From the NCBI GenBank assembly GCA_029945495.1, contig JAQSCR010000411.1, positions 1 to 19,513 on the forward strand: 19,513 bases of DNA. Direction: 5' to 3'. The first letter of the stretch is position 1. Every line of letters begins with the position of its first letter. The notes under the pieces are model-generated. The model worked only from the letters and a program-made list of their open reading frames with translations. It had not been told where the DNA came from and made no database searches. The DNA is from Pseudolabrys sp. (GTDB lineage Bacteria; Pseudomonadota; Alphaproteobacteria; Rhizobiales; Xanthobacteraceae). Positions 1-7,741 of this stretch are shown piece by piece. The position numbers and the translations under genes are program-made.

Positions 1-54
1 TGAGGGGGTCGGAATTGGACGCGAAAAGGGGTCGGAGTTGGATGCGATTTGACA
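1..54. mobile_element. IS21-like element terminus (partial)
   Basis: Two imperfect copies of a GGGGTCGGARTTGGAYGC unit lie at about 5-21 and 28-45, followed by GCGATTTGACA, which ends at 54. Repeated units near the tip and a TG...CA terminus are typical of IS21-family ends (family knowledge). The next base begins sequence that encodes the middle of a transporter, so the terminus appears to mark an insertion. The rest of the element lies outside the window. The family assignment is by pattern only. Confidence 0.5.
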
Positions 55-774
55 GCAATACTGGGCATTCTGATCACGGTGGTGTTCTCCGATCAGATTC
101 GCAAAGCGCCGAAGCAGAACTCCGCGTCAATAGGACAATCCGCGCTGCCGCCGTCAAAGGACCGATGGGTGGTGGGAATTGTCCTTGGCGTTTCGCTGCT
201 GCTTTGGATCACCGATGTCTGGCACGGGATTTCGCCGGCCTGGATTGCTCTGGCTGCCGCAATTATTTTCATGTTCCCCGGCATCGATATTGTGCCGCTG
301 AATCAGTTTGGCCAGTTGGTCAATTTACGGCCGCTGCTGTACGTCGGTGGCATCCTGGGCTTTGGCGCTTTCATCGCGGCCACGGGTCTTGGCACCTGGA
401 TAGCGCACTATTTCATATCGCTCGCCGGTCTTACCAGTCACGGCGAAACCAGGGATATGCTGGCGTTGTCGTTGCTCTCCGGCTTTGTCGGTCTGATGGC
501 GACGCATGGCGGCATGGCGGCGCTGATGCCATCGCTGGCGCGAGATCTGAGCGCAGCTTCGGGCCTCGGCGTTGATGCGATTATCGGCAGCATAGTGCTC
601 GGTTATTCGATCCTGCTGCTGCCTTATCAGGTGCCGCCGACGGTGGTCGGCTTTCACATGGCTGCAACGCCGCACCGCATCGCAACGTGGTCGACATTAT
701 GGATCGGTGCGGTGACCGCGCTGGTCTCGATCCCGTGCCAACTGTTGTGGCAGCATTTCATCGGCGCAAGCTGA
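55..774 (+). pseudogene. DASS/SLC13-family anion transporter, C-terminal half
   Basis: About 240 residues of a very hydrophobic membrane protein read open to a TGA at 772-774. At least six membrane segments are visible. A loop with ATHGGMAALMPS and a late LPYQVPPTVVG segment resemble the second half of divalent-anion:sodium symporters of the CitT/SLC13 (ArsB-NhaD superfamily) type. These are normally about 450-500 residues, so the N-terminal half is missing. The reading frame is open to a TTG at 49 that belongs to the IS21-like terminus, so any product would be a truncated non-functional protein. The likely cause is insertion of the element followed by loss of the 5' part. The family call is fairly safe; the substrate (dicarboxylate, sulfate or other) cannot be told. 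Confidence 0.7.
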
Positions 775-970
775 ACTACAACGGAAACCGGCATGGGAGA
801 TGCGGTGTCGGCTGGCACGAGTATCCGCAACGCAATCATGCAGCGTCCAGAGTAAGAATTTGGGTTTAAACGGACGTCGGCAGTTTGCAAAACGGCACTA
901 ACCCATTGACGATAGAACTTTAATTTGATGCTCGTTTGCAAAAATATTGAGCATTATCAATGAGTAGCCA
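775..970. other. Non-coding stretch between broken transporter and tRNA remnant
   Basis: No credible gene is seen. The sequence is more AT-rich than its surroundings and carries two copies of GTTTGCAAAA (883-892 and 934-943). Further GTTTGCA copies lie beyond the tRNA remnant (1071-1077, and inverted at 1177-1183). Short repeats around an att core can be recombinase arm sites, but this is only a suggestion. Confidence 0.4.
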
Positions 971-1019
971 CAGACTACGAATCTGGGGGTCAGGAGTTCG
1001 AATCTCTTCGGGCGCGCCA
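971..1019 (+). tRNA. 3' fragment of tRNA-Arg(ACG), probable att site
   Basis: The sequence reads as the 3' part of a tRNA. The anticodon stem-loop CAGA-CTACGAA-TCTG gives anticodon ACG. A variable region follows, then the T arm AGGAG-TTCGAAT-CTCTT (992-1008), acceptor strand CGGGCGC (1009-1015), discriminator G and encoded CCA (1017-1019). The 5' half (acceptor strand, D arm) is absent; upstream is AT-rich unrelated sequence. A CCA-ended 3' half without its 5' half is the usual scar left at the far end of an element integrated into a tRNA gene by a tyrosine recombinase. From its orientation the integrated element would lie to the left. It is not a functional tRNA. Confidence 0.8.
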
Positions 1020-1367
1020 TAAGCCTTTGTATTGACGTAAGTTTCTGCGGCGCAATTTTTCTGTATTTCAGTTTGCAGGGACAGTCTGGTGCCCTTTTGA
1101 TGGCGGAAAATGCAAAGCGCGTTAACCAGCTGCTATTCTCTGGAAAAACGAGATGCCGGTAGCAGTTGAATTGTTCTGCAAACGATCGACCGATGCGTGC
1201 TGCGATGTCTGCCTTTTACTGAGGCGCGGTAGTGCCACGCGCATAACTCAGAATATTGAGAGGATCTGGAAGGTGGCGTTTGATGTCCGCGTTCGGATCA
1301 GAGCAGACAAAGGCCGATTTTTGCCGGAGATTATTTGTACGTGAATGACCCGGACATTCGTTGGCGG
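1020..1367. other. Intergenic stretch without a recognisable gene
   Basis: This is 348 bases after the tRNA remnant. Small open frames occur but none has a convincing ribosome site or a recognisable protein. Nothing beyond the GTTTGCA repeats could be supported. Confidence 0.4.
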
Positions 1368-2936
1368 TCAACACCTGTTGGCATCGTTAGTATACGGGAT
1401 GGCTGCGACAGGGAGAGCCGACGAACGCTGCGCCTCGATGAAGATACGTTTGACGTCAGGGAATCGCTTCTTAATACGCCGTTCCAGTTCGGAAACGTGG
1501 TTCCCCACCTCGGCTGACGACAGGCCGTCGGCGAAATCGAGGTTGGCAAAGGACGCGATTAGACTCGCGCTGGCTGCGGTGATCCATGGATCGAGATCGG
1601 TGATGAGTTTTTGGCGCAACATGGTTTGGAACCTTTCGACAAGATTGCGGGCTTCGACGAGTGTTGGGACACGTCCCTCGATAGCGGCGATGGTCACGGT
1701 ATCTGCTTTGCTTAAATGATCACGAGCCGTGGTCATCAATCGGGAGAGCGTTCTCGCCGAAGGCACTTTTTGCAATTGCTGATCGCTCGCCTTCTCGGCT
1801 CGTCTTCGTCGTGTCGTCCATTCGCTGACCACACGCAAGGAACCTTGAAAGCCTCGCCCTTGCAGACGACGCCAGAGTTCTGCGCCGTTACGGCAGCCCC
1901 CGGTCCATTGCGCATCCAGAAAGGGTAAATGGGCATCGAGCGTGCTCTGCCTGGTTCGGAAGACATCGGCGCTCACGCCGCGGCTGACCTGGCGAACGAG
2001 TTGACGGCTGTGCCCTGTCCGACGAACGATCTCTTTGAGTGGCACGCCGTCGCCGACCAGCGCCATGATGGTGGCATTGGTATAGGTCCGGCGCAGATAA
2101 CCTTCATATTGCAGCCGTTCCGCACAGGTAAGCAGCGCCGGATTGATCGTCGTTGCGCCAATTGCGGTACGGATCATGCGCATGGACCGGCGGACCGCTT
2201 CGAGGAAGGCCGCGCTCGCGTTTTCCATCAGGTGCCAGCGATCGGCGACTTGGACGACGCCGGACAGCGCCTTTGCGGCGGCCTCGCCATAGCCGCCGCC
2301 ACGGTCGCGCGATACGACCCTGATCTCCGGATGCTTGGAAAGCCATGCCCGCACCGTTGCGATCTCGCGATCGGGAAGTAATGCCACGATCCGCCGGCGC
2401 TCTAGGTCGCACACGATTGTTCCGTAGCGGTGGTTCTTCCGGAACGCCCAATCATCGATGCCGGCGACGACCAGAAGCTCCCTCCGCAGGCAGGTTCGTC
2501 GCCGCACGACCCGTAGCAGGGTGTCGTTGCTCACAGGCAGCATCAGTCGCTTGGCGAAGCTTGCGGCCGGCCTGCCGCCGAGTGCCAAGCCCAGATGATG
2601 GATGATTTGTTCCAGTCGTGCTGTCCGGCGCGACCGCACGGGCACGACGCCGTCACCGAACCGCTCCGCAAATATCCGCCGCCGGCAATGCGGCACCTCA
2701 CAAACGAACCGGCGCGTGATAAGCCGGAGGCGCACCTGCTTGCCGGCGCAGGGCAGATCCGCGACTTGCCTCTCGTACCGGCTATGGACGCGGCGCGATC
2801 TCGCTCCGCACAAGGGGCACACGGCTATACCGGCCTGCGATCTGCCGACCAAAATAATTGTGTCGTTTGAATCACTTACGCCCTCAACCGCCAACCCACT
2901 CGGCACAAGGGAAGAAATCTGAAAGCCGGTTCGCAT
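1368..2936 (-). pseudogene. ISL3-family transposase fused in frame to a CDF-transporter tail
   Basis: The ORF is 522 aa, with an ATG at 2936 preceded by GGGGGAA. Residues 1-464 are an ISL3 transposase. They contain an N-terminal zinc ribbon (Cys40, Cys43, Cys79, Cys84), a helix-turn-helix around 105-145, and a DDE core with Asp161 in GIDDWAF and Asp211 in SRDRGGGY. The family's terminal block, with the SNGQxEG motif carrying the catalytic Glu, is missing. The protein switches after SLIASFA to NLDFADGLSSAEV and RRIKKRFPDVKRIFIEAQ (residues 465-522, bases 1371-1544), which reads as the cytoplasmic C-terminus of a cation diffusion facilitator. The transposase is therefore almost certainly dead. 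The left IS end is lost; the right end lies somewhere between 2937 and about 3005. Certainty is high for ISL3 and good for the CDF tail. Confidence 0.8.
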
Positions 2937-3007
2937 GATTCTGATTCCCCCGTTGGAGAACCATCAAGTCGCCAGCAGAATTCATCAGAAGTGAGTCAGA
3001 CCCTTAG

Positions 3008-3025
3008 TTCGGCGCCGATTTACAG
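3008..3025 (+). repeat. 18-bp IS-end repeat, copy 1
   Basis: TTCGGCGCCGATTTACAG is identical to 14978-14995, in the same orientation. It sits exactly where the IS3 OrfA fragment on its right is cut, so it looks like the right-hand tip (...ATTTACA) of an inserted element. The body of that element, to the left, has been replaced by the ISL3 sequence. Confidence 0.6.
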
Positions 3026-3093
3026 GCAGTCAGAACTTCAACCTGCCGCAACTTCGCGACAATCTCTTCCGCTTTGTGTCTCTTCTTTGGCAT
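3025..3093 (-). pseudogene. IS3-family OrfA, N-terminal fragment
   Basis: On the minus strand an ATG at 3093, preceded by GGAGG eight bases upstream, starts MPKKRHKAEEIVAKLRQVEV, then LTA (23 residues). This is the characteristic beginning of an IS3-family OrfA DNA-binding protein. The frame is cut at TGTAAATCGG, the tip of another element, and ends at TAA (3004-3006). Only the first quarter of OrfA remains. The fragment is too short for ordinary gene finders; recognition rests on the K-rich start and the EEIVAKLRQ motif. Confidence 0.7.
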
Positions 3094-3111
3094 TCTGCAT
3101 CCTCCATCAGG

Positions 3112-3450
3112 CTCAAAGCCATACTTCAGGGAGGACCACTTTCAAAAGGGCAGACCAATAATCTTGAAGCCCTCAAGGCGCTGTCGCCGTATTGCGCGGG
3201 GAATATGAAATGCATATATATCGATCCTCATTACAACACTGGCAATGAAGGGTGGGTCTATAATGACAACGTCGGCTAGCCAGAAATAAAGGCATGGCTC
3301 GGTTCGGTGGTGGGAAGGGGGGCCGAAGATCTTTCCCGTCACAATAAATGGCTATGAATGATGTATCCACGCCTTCGTCTTTTGAAAGAATTTCTAGCCG
3401 ACGAAGGCATAATTTTTGTGAGCATTGACGACAATGAATACCCAAGACTC
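3112..3450 (+). pseudogene. Site-specific DNA methyltransferase (Mod-like) remnant
   Basis: One frame reads NNLEALKALSPYCAG, KCIYIDPHYNTGNEGWVYND, PEIKAWL, AEDLSRHNKWL, MYPRLRLLKEFLADEG and IFVSIDDNEYPRL. This is the amino-methyltransferase core of the type III Mod / adenine-specific N6 family. It is broken by TAG at 3277-3279 and TGA at 3355-3357, has no frameshift, and its catalytic DPPY motif has become DPHY. The start and everything after IDDNEYPRL are missing; the frame ends at a foreign TGA. No restriction partner is present. It is a decayed piece of a restriction-modification or phage methylase. The family call is confident. Confidence 0.85.
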
Positions 3451-3468
3451 ACTTCGCGGCCGTGAGTC
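3446..3468 (-). terminator. Possible hairpin downstream of TRAP operon
   Basis: GACTCAC (3446-3452) and GTGAGTC (3462-3468) form a perfect 7-bp stem with a 9-base loop. It lies about 55 bases past the stop of the TRAP large permease in the direction of that operon. The following bases on that strand are only moderately T-rich, so this is a weak terminator candidate. Confidence 0.3.
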
Positions 3469-3522
3469 CGGGATCATCCATTGACGTACGTGGCAGTTGG
3501 GCTGCGCCGTTACCAACCAGCG

Positions 3523-4827
3523 TTAACGAAGCAGATGCGGCAGCCAAACGACAATGCCCGGCATCAGAATCAGAATGATGAGTGTCGCAAAGTCCGCCAC
3601 AAGGAATGGCACGACGCCGCGATAGATGGTGCGCATCGAGATATCCGGCCGGATAGCGTGCAGCAGAAAGACGATGATCCCCAACGGCGGGTGGATCAGC
3701 GCGATTTCGACCTGAATGAGGCAAATGATGCCCCACCATAATGGATCGTAGCCGAGGCTGATGATGATCGGCAGTATGAGCGGCAAGGTTATCAGGATCG
3801 ACGACATCTCCTCGAAGAAGGTGCCGAGAAGAATGTAGACGAAGGTGAGCGCGAAGATGACTCCGAGGGGCGGGAAGTCATGGCTCTTGACCCAGGAAAC
3901 GAGTTCTTCAGGCACGTGAGCCAGATTGACGAAATAGGTAAAAATCGGCGCGGCCATCAGGATGATGTAGAGCATAGCGGTCACCGACGCAGTTTCGTAC
4001 ATGCCCCGCTGCAGGCCGTTCCAGCTCAAACGGCCGCGCACCAGTGCGAACAACAAAGCGAGGACGGCCGCCGCTGAAGCGGCCTCGTTGATCGTGAAAA
4101 CGCCGCTGTATATGCTGAGGAACACACCCAGCAATAACGCGAACGAAGGCGCCGCGCCCCTCAGAGCTTCGATGCGTTCGTGCCACGACACCCGTTCGCT
4201 GACTGGCGCGACTTGCGGCCGCAGCCGGACGGCAACAGCGATGGCGATCATGTTGAAGGTGATCGTGATGAGCGCCGGCACGATGGCAGCGACAAACATG
4301 TCCAAAATGAATGTCTTGGCGACCACGCAGTAGATAATCATGATCAACGACGGAGGGATCAGGGATTTCAGCGTGCCCCCGGCCGCGATGACGCCGGTCG
4401 AGAAGGATGGCGCATAGCCGCGCGACAACATCTCCGGCAGAGCGACCTTGGCAAAGGTTGCAGCGGTTGCCGTGCTCGATCCGCAGATGGCGCCAAAAGC
4501 GGCTGAACCGCTGATGGTCGCGTAGGCGAGACCGCCGCGGCGGTGGCCGAGGAATGCGGTGGCGGCGCGGTACACGTCCTCCGAAAACCCGGCCATGCCG
4601 GCGAAGATGCCCATGAGCAGGAACAGGGGCACGGCGACAAGGTCGGTGCTCGAGAGGACGAAGGAGGGTTCCTGCGCCAGAAAGGAAAACGCCGGGGCCC
4701 AGCCGCCGCCCTGCAACGCAAAGCCGACAATACCGACTGTAATCATGGCGAAGCCGACCGGTACCTGCAGACCCATGAGGACGAACAGCGCCGCAATCCC
4801 CAACGCGCCGATCTCTGCGGGTTCCAT
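3523..4827 (-). CDS. TRAP transporter large permease (DctM type)
   Basis: 434 residues, start ATG with GGAGA upstream. This is the large, roughly 12-segment membrane subunit of a tripartite ATP-independent periplasmic (TRAP) transporter, which uses the ion gradient to import a solute delivered by the binding protein. Visible family signatures are the hydrophobic N-terminus LFVLMGLQVPVGFAM, PLFLLMGIFAG, ISGSAAFGAICGSSTATAAT, the PPSLIMIIYCV segment, and the C-terminal FEEMSSILITLPLILPI and HPPLGIIVFLLHAI. Length is normal for DctM/SiaM. It is the last gene of the operon, 16 bases after the small permease. Because the neighbours are aromatic-catabolic, the cargo is probably an aromatic or related organic acid (inference). 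Confidence 0.93.
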   Translation of the reverse strand: MEPAEIGALGIAALFVLMGLQVPVGFAMITVGIVGFALQGGGWAPAFSFLAQEPSFVLSSTDLVAVPLFLLMGIFAGMAGFSEDVYRAATAFLGHRRGGLAYATISGSAAFGAICGSSTATAATFAKVALPEMLSRGYAPSFSTGVIAAGGTLKSLIPPSLIMIIYCVVAKTFILDMFVAAIVPALITITFNMIAIAVAVRLRPQVAPVSERVSWHERIEALRGAAPSFALLLGVFLSIYSGVFTINEAASAAAVLALLFALVRGRLSWNGLQRGMYETASVTAMLYIILMAAPIFTYFVNLAHVPEELVSWVKSHDFPPLGVIFALTFVYILLGTFFEEMSSILITLPLILPIIISLGYDPLWWGIICLIQVEIALIHPPLGIIVFLLHAIRPDISMRTIYRGVVPFLVADFATLIILILMPGIVVWLPHLLR

Positions 4828-4843
4828 TCAGGTCTCCTGATTG

Positions 4844-5350
4844 CTAGGTGGCGCGATCCGCATGCTGATCGGGTCGGGACGACCAGACCTGCAAGGTGAC
4901 GATGGCCTGCATAGCGGCGCTGAACGCTAGGATTGCAGCGATCATGGCCCAGACAGGAGTGGTGGGGATGCGGAGCATCCATGTCGCGGTGCCGGTCTCA
5001 TTGGCTTGCTGAGCGAACAGGACGAACTGCCATGTCATCAACAGCAGAATGACCTCGACCAGCAGGCCGGCCCCCAAATCCGCGATGCGCGAGATACGCG
5101 GTCCGAACAGGCCGGACAGGAAGCGAATCGTGATGTTGCTGCGCTCAATGATCGCAACCGGAATACAGGTGGCGACCGCGAACGCGGCGACGAGGCCTCC
5201 AACGTCACGGACGAAATCCAAAGGGCTGGCGAAGAAGAAGCGCAACATGCCGTCGGCAATGGTCGATACGGCAAAGCAGAGCAGAGTGCCAAGTCCGATG
5301 GTGGCGAGTACTTGCGCCGAAGCTTTGCAGGCGCGTTCAATTTTCTCCAC
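4844..5350 (-). CDS. TRAP transporter small permease (DctQ type)
   Basis: 168 residues with four predicted membrane helices (about 13-34, 47-68, 88-110 and 130-152). This is the usual architecture of the small TRAP subunit that bridges the binding protein and large permease. Features include LDFVRDVGGLVAAFAV, a charged loop with IIERSNITIRFLSG, and LLMTWQFVLFAQQ. The best start is a GTG at 5350, eight bases past the stop of the binding-protein gene. Its ribosome site is weak (AAGG about 14 bases upstream), consistent with translational coupling. Sequence divergence of this subunit is normal, so identification leans on size, topology and position between P and M genes. Confidence 0.88.
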   Translation of the reverse strand: MEKIERACKASAQVLATIGLGTLLCFAVSTIADGMLRFFFASPLDFVRDVGGLVAAFAVATCIPVAIIERSNITIRFLSGLFGPRISRIADLGAGLLVEVILLLMTWQFVLFAQQANETGTATWMLRIPTTPVWAMIAAILAFSAAMQAIVTLQVWSSRPDQHADRAT

Positions 5351-5358
5351 GTAAGCGT

Positions 5359-6381
5359 TCAGCCTTTGCCTTCGGAACGGACCTTGGCAAGCTCAGCGTC
5401 GAGCGCGTTCTTGAGCTCCTTGTGCCGCGGACTTGCTTTAACCCACTCGTCGCGCACCGGTGTGAGCAGCTTCTCGGCCCCGGCGAGATCGGCTTGCGAC
5501 GGCATCACCACATGATGCTTGGGGTCGTCCTTCAGCTTCAGGAAAATTTCCTGGTTGAAGGCCGTGATGGAGTCTATCCATACCCGCGTCAGTGTTTCGC
5601 CGGCGTGCTTCTTGATCGCCGCACGTCCCGCTTCCGGAAGCGCGTCGAACTTCTTCTTGCTCATGAGGATCGAAACCGGCACGATTCCGAGCCGAATAAA
5701 GAAGTGATTATTCGTGACGCGATTGATGCCGAAGTCGAAGAACGGCGACATATGCATCGTCGTGCCGCTGATTGTGCCGCGGCTGATTGCCTCGGGAATC
5801 TCCGTGACCGGCATGCCGACTGGAACCGCGCCGAAGGCGCGCAGCGCCGCCGAGTCCGTCTTGCTCGACGCCCGGATGGTCTTGCCCTTGAGGTCGGCGA
5901 TCGAATTGACCGGGAAGTTGGTATGGATCGAATAGGGCGCCGTGCCCCAGAGTCCGATCACGTAGTAATCGCCGTAATCGGGGAGCACATCGCCGCCGGC
6001 CAAGCGAGAGGCGACCAGGGACGCTTCCTTCACATCATTAAAGACGCCGGGCAGTTCCAGGACTTCGGTGTCCGGGAAGCGGCCCGGCGAATAAGAAGGG
6101 ATGACCCAGGCGACATCGGCGACGCCGTTGATCACCATTTGCGCCTGTTGTCCCGGACTGCGGCCCAGCGCGCCATTCGGGAACATGTCGAATACCACGG
6201 CACCGTCCGTCTCTTTCTCCACGGCTGCCGCAAACGGCTTCATGACCGTACGAAAAGTGACCTCGTGGTCCGGCGTGAAGACGGCCCATTTCAGATGATC
6301 AGCCGCCTGCGCGCGGCTGCCACCGAACATGGCGGCCGCCGGGATAACCGCGGCCGCGGTCAAGAACTTGCGCCGATCCAT
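5359..6381 (-). CDS. TRAP transporter solute-binding protein (DctP type)
   Basis: 340 residues from the ATG at 6381, which has GGGAGGA just upstream. An open frame to 6480 adds an N-terminus unlike a secreted protein and was rejected. The start MDRRKFLTAA is a twin-arginine-like signal, with probable cleavage after AQA (residue 26). The mature part shows DctP features: VFTPDHEVTFRTVMKPFAAAVEKET, MFPNGALGRSPGQQAQMVINGVADV, ELPGVF, LKGKTIRASSKTDSAALRAFGAVPVGMPVTEIPEAISRG and MSKKKFDALPEAGRAAIKKHAG. The conserved arginine in the KGKTIRAS segment normally salt-bridges a carboxylate ligand, so the substrate is probably an organic or aromatic acid. It lies 43 bases after the PhyH gene in the same operon. 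Confidence 0.93.
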   Translation of the reverse strand: MDRRKFLTAAAVIPAAAMFGGSRAQAADHLKWAVFTPDHEVTFRTVMKPFAAAVEKETDGAVVFDMFPNGALGRSPGQQAQMVINGVADVAWVIPSYSPGRFPDTEVLELPGVFNDVKEASLVASRLAGGDVLPDYGDYYVIGLWGTAPYSIHTNFPVNSIADLKGKTIRASSKTDSAALRAFGAVPVGMPVTEIPEAISRGTISGTTMHMSPFFDFGINRVTNNHFFIRLGIVPVSILMSKKKFDALPEAGRAAIKKHAGETLTRVWIDSITAFNQEIFLKLKDDPKHHVVMPSQADLAGAEKLLTPVRDEWVKASPRHKELKNALDAELAKVRSEGKG

Positions 6382-6424
6382 ATAGTTCCTCCCTTTGATA
6401 GAGCCATTATTGTTGTCGTTGCCG

Positions 6425-7267
6425 TCACGCCGAAGCCGTCTCGCGCCTCCAGGCAATCGGGAACACGCCGTCAAGAACAAGCGGATCGCCCGCCTGAAGT
6501 TTTGTTTCGGGATCGCCTTCGATTTTCATCACACTATCGCGCGGATCCCAGCGCGCATCCCGGCCGGCGTAGCGCACCGAGATCGCCGCGCGGCGGTTGG
6601 GCGAAGCATTTCCGGTCGCCCCGTGGACGGTGAGGGGATGGTGGCAAATGACGTCGCCCGCGTCGCACGACCAAGACACGAAGCGATATTTGGGATCGCC
6701 CTTAAGCTTCGAAAAGTCCGGGCATTCCTCGTATTCGTTGCTGCTGAAGCGGGCATCCTTGTCGGGGGTGACTGCGCGGTAGAACTTGCCCCATTTGTGG
6801 GAGCCGGCGACGTATTCGACGCCGCTGGCTTCGACGTTCACCGGTGTGAGTGCGACCCACAATGAAATGATGTCGTTGCCTTTGGCTGGCCAGAACGGCA
6901 AGTCCTGGTGCCAGTCGGTGACCGCTGTGGTGCCGGGCTCCTTGATGAATGCCTGATCGTAAAATAGCGACACCGCGTTCGTGTCGAGGAGTTGCGCGGC
7001 AAGTTCGGGGAGCGGAGAATTCAGCGCGAAATCGCGGAAGTCGGGGTCCCAACGCCACATGAAGACGTTCATATGGAATCGTCCAGGATCGCCACCTTTG
7101 ACGGCTTCGCGCGCGCGCTTGCCTGGATTGGACAGGAGCCGTTCGACCGCGAGGTTCATTCGCGCGCACCACTCGGCGTCGAAGACTTTGCGGATACAGA
7201 TCGCCCCGTCCTCACTGAAATGTACGACATCTTCCGGTGTGACCGGACACAGAGGATGTTTGTTCAC
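6425..7267 (-). CDS. Phytanoyl-CoA dioxygenase (PhyH) family Fe(II)/2-oxoglutarate oxygenase
   Basis: 280 residues, GTG start at 7267 with AGGGA nine bases upstream. The jelly-roll iron site is complete: His120 and Asp122 in DWHQDLPFW, distal His215 in HPLTVHGATGN, and Arg225/226 in NRRAAISVRY for the 2-oxoglutarate carboxylate. VEYVAGSHKWG is a typical family segment. Such enzymes hydroxylate an aliphatic carbon, often next to a carboxylate or CoA ester, or demethylate; the substrate here is unknown. As first gene of the operon with the TRAP transporter, it probably acts early on the imported compound, for example on a side chain or methyl group (inference). Motif evidence for an active enzyme is strong. 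Confidence 0.9.
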   Translation of the reverse strand: MNKHPLCPVTPEDVVHFSEDGAICIRKVFDAEWCARMNLAVERLLSNPGKRAREAVKGGDPGRFHMNVFMWRWDPDFRDFALNSPLPELAAQLLDTNAVSLFYDQAFIKEPGTTAVTDWHQDLPFWPAKGNDIISLWVALTPVNVEASGVEYVAGSHKWGKFYRAVTPDKDARFSSNEYEECPDFSKLKGDPKYRFVSWSCDAGDVICHHPLTVHGATGNASPNRRAAISVRYAGRDARWDPRDSVMKIEGDPETKLQAGDPLVLDGVFPIAWRRETASA

Positions 7268-7352
7268 GGCGTTTTTCCCTGATTCGGACCTTATGGCCCT
7301 CTTTTCTCGTTATTGTCAGAGTGCAGGCCGTATGTTCGCGATTTCAAGGATG

Positions 7353-7381
7353 ATTGTACCGGAGTCCGCCACTCGGACAGT
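7353..7381 (-). promoter_or_regulatory. Candidate phyH-TRAP operon promoter
   Basis: On the minus strand TACAAT (7353-7358) is a good -10 box, 85 bases before the GTG start of the PhyH gene. The -35 position (7376-7381, ACTGTC) is poor. The spacer and -35 are covered by an IclR-box-like palindrome, as expected for a promoter controlled by a bound regulator. Confidence 0.4.
7363..7379. promoter_or_regulatory. Putative IclR operator, copy 1
   Basis: AGTCCGCCACTCGGACA keeps GTCC-N7-GGAC and differs slightly from the palindrome TGTCCGC-N3-GCGGACA. It overlaps the candidate promoter of the PhyH-TRAP operon. See the related sites at 7573-7589 and 9831-9849. Confidence 0.55.
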
Positions 7382-7572
7382 CTGGTTCATGGCCGCGTTG
7401 GTGGACGGGCTCTTGACAGCATATGATGTTTCGCATTGTGCAGTGCGGGACGTCAGGTGGGCACCGCAAAGATGCAGAGGGCCGACGTCGACCTCTTACA
7501 TTTGGAAGTCGTGAAATGCGCGAACTTAAATGTACGAGAAGCCGCAATCTCGCTTTGCGGGTGACCTACGCA

Positions 7573-7589
7573 TGTCCGCGCTGCGGACA
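7573..7589. promoter_or_regulatory. Putative IclR operator, copy 2 (perfect palindrome)
   Basis: TGTCCGCGCTGCGGACA is a perfect 7+3+7 palindrome. It is 169 bases upstream of the alpha/beta hydrolase start, in the divergent region between the PhyH operon and the hydrolase. It defines the best version of the box shared with the iclR upstream region. Confidence 0.6.
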
Positions 7590-7741
7590 CTTACGGAGAT
7601 GCGATTTCGCACCGGTTTGATCTGGCGTACGGAAGATCGCCGTGACGGTCACACATGAAAGTCGCACATCAAGATCGACATGGCGTGCTGCACATCCCGC
7701 GACGTAACAATTCTCAACCGGTCCTAGGCCCCGGAGCGAAT

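Noticed and set aside
961..1019. Functional tRNA gene
   Set aside because: Only the anticodon arm onward is present; no D arm or 5' acceptor strand can be formed from the upstream bases.
1153..1344. 63-residue ORF after the tRNA remnant
   Set aside because: No convincing ribosome site, no recognisable family, and composition like random sequence.
5422..6633. 403-residue open frame on the plus strand
   Set aside because: It lies antisense to the clear TRAP binding-protein gene and the PhyH gene, is rich in Arg/His/Asp as shadow frames of GC-rich genes are, and has no recognisable domain.
7423..7620. 65-residue ORF with a CPRCGHLRRC zinc-knuckle-like motif in the divergent region
   Set aside because: The cysteine codons coincide with the regulatory palindrome at 7573-7589; there is no ribosome site and no similar known protein.
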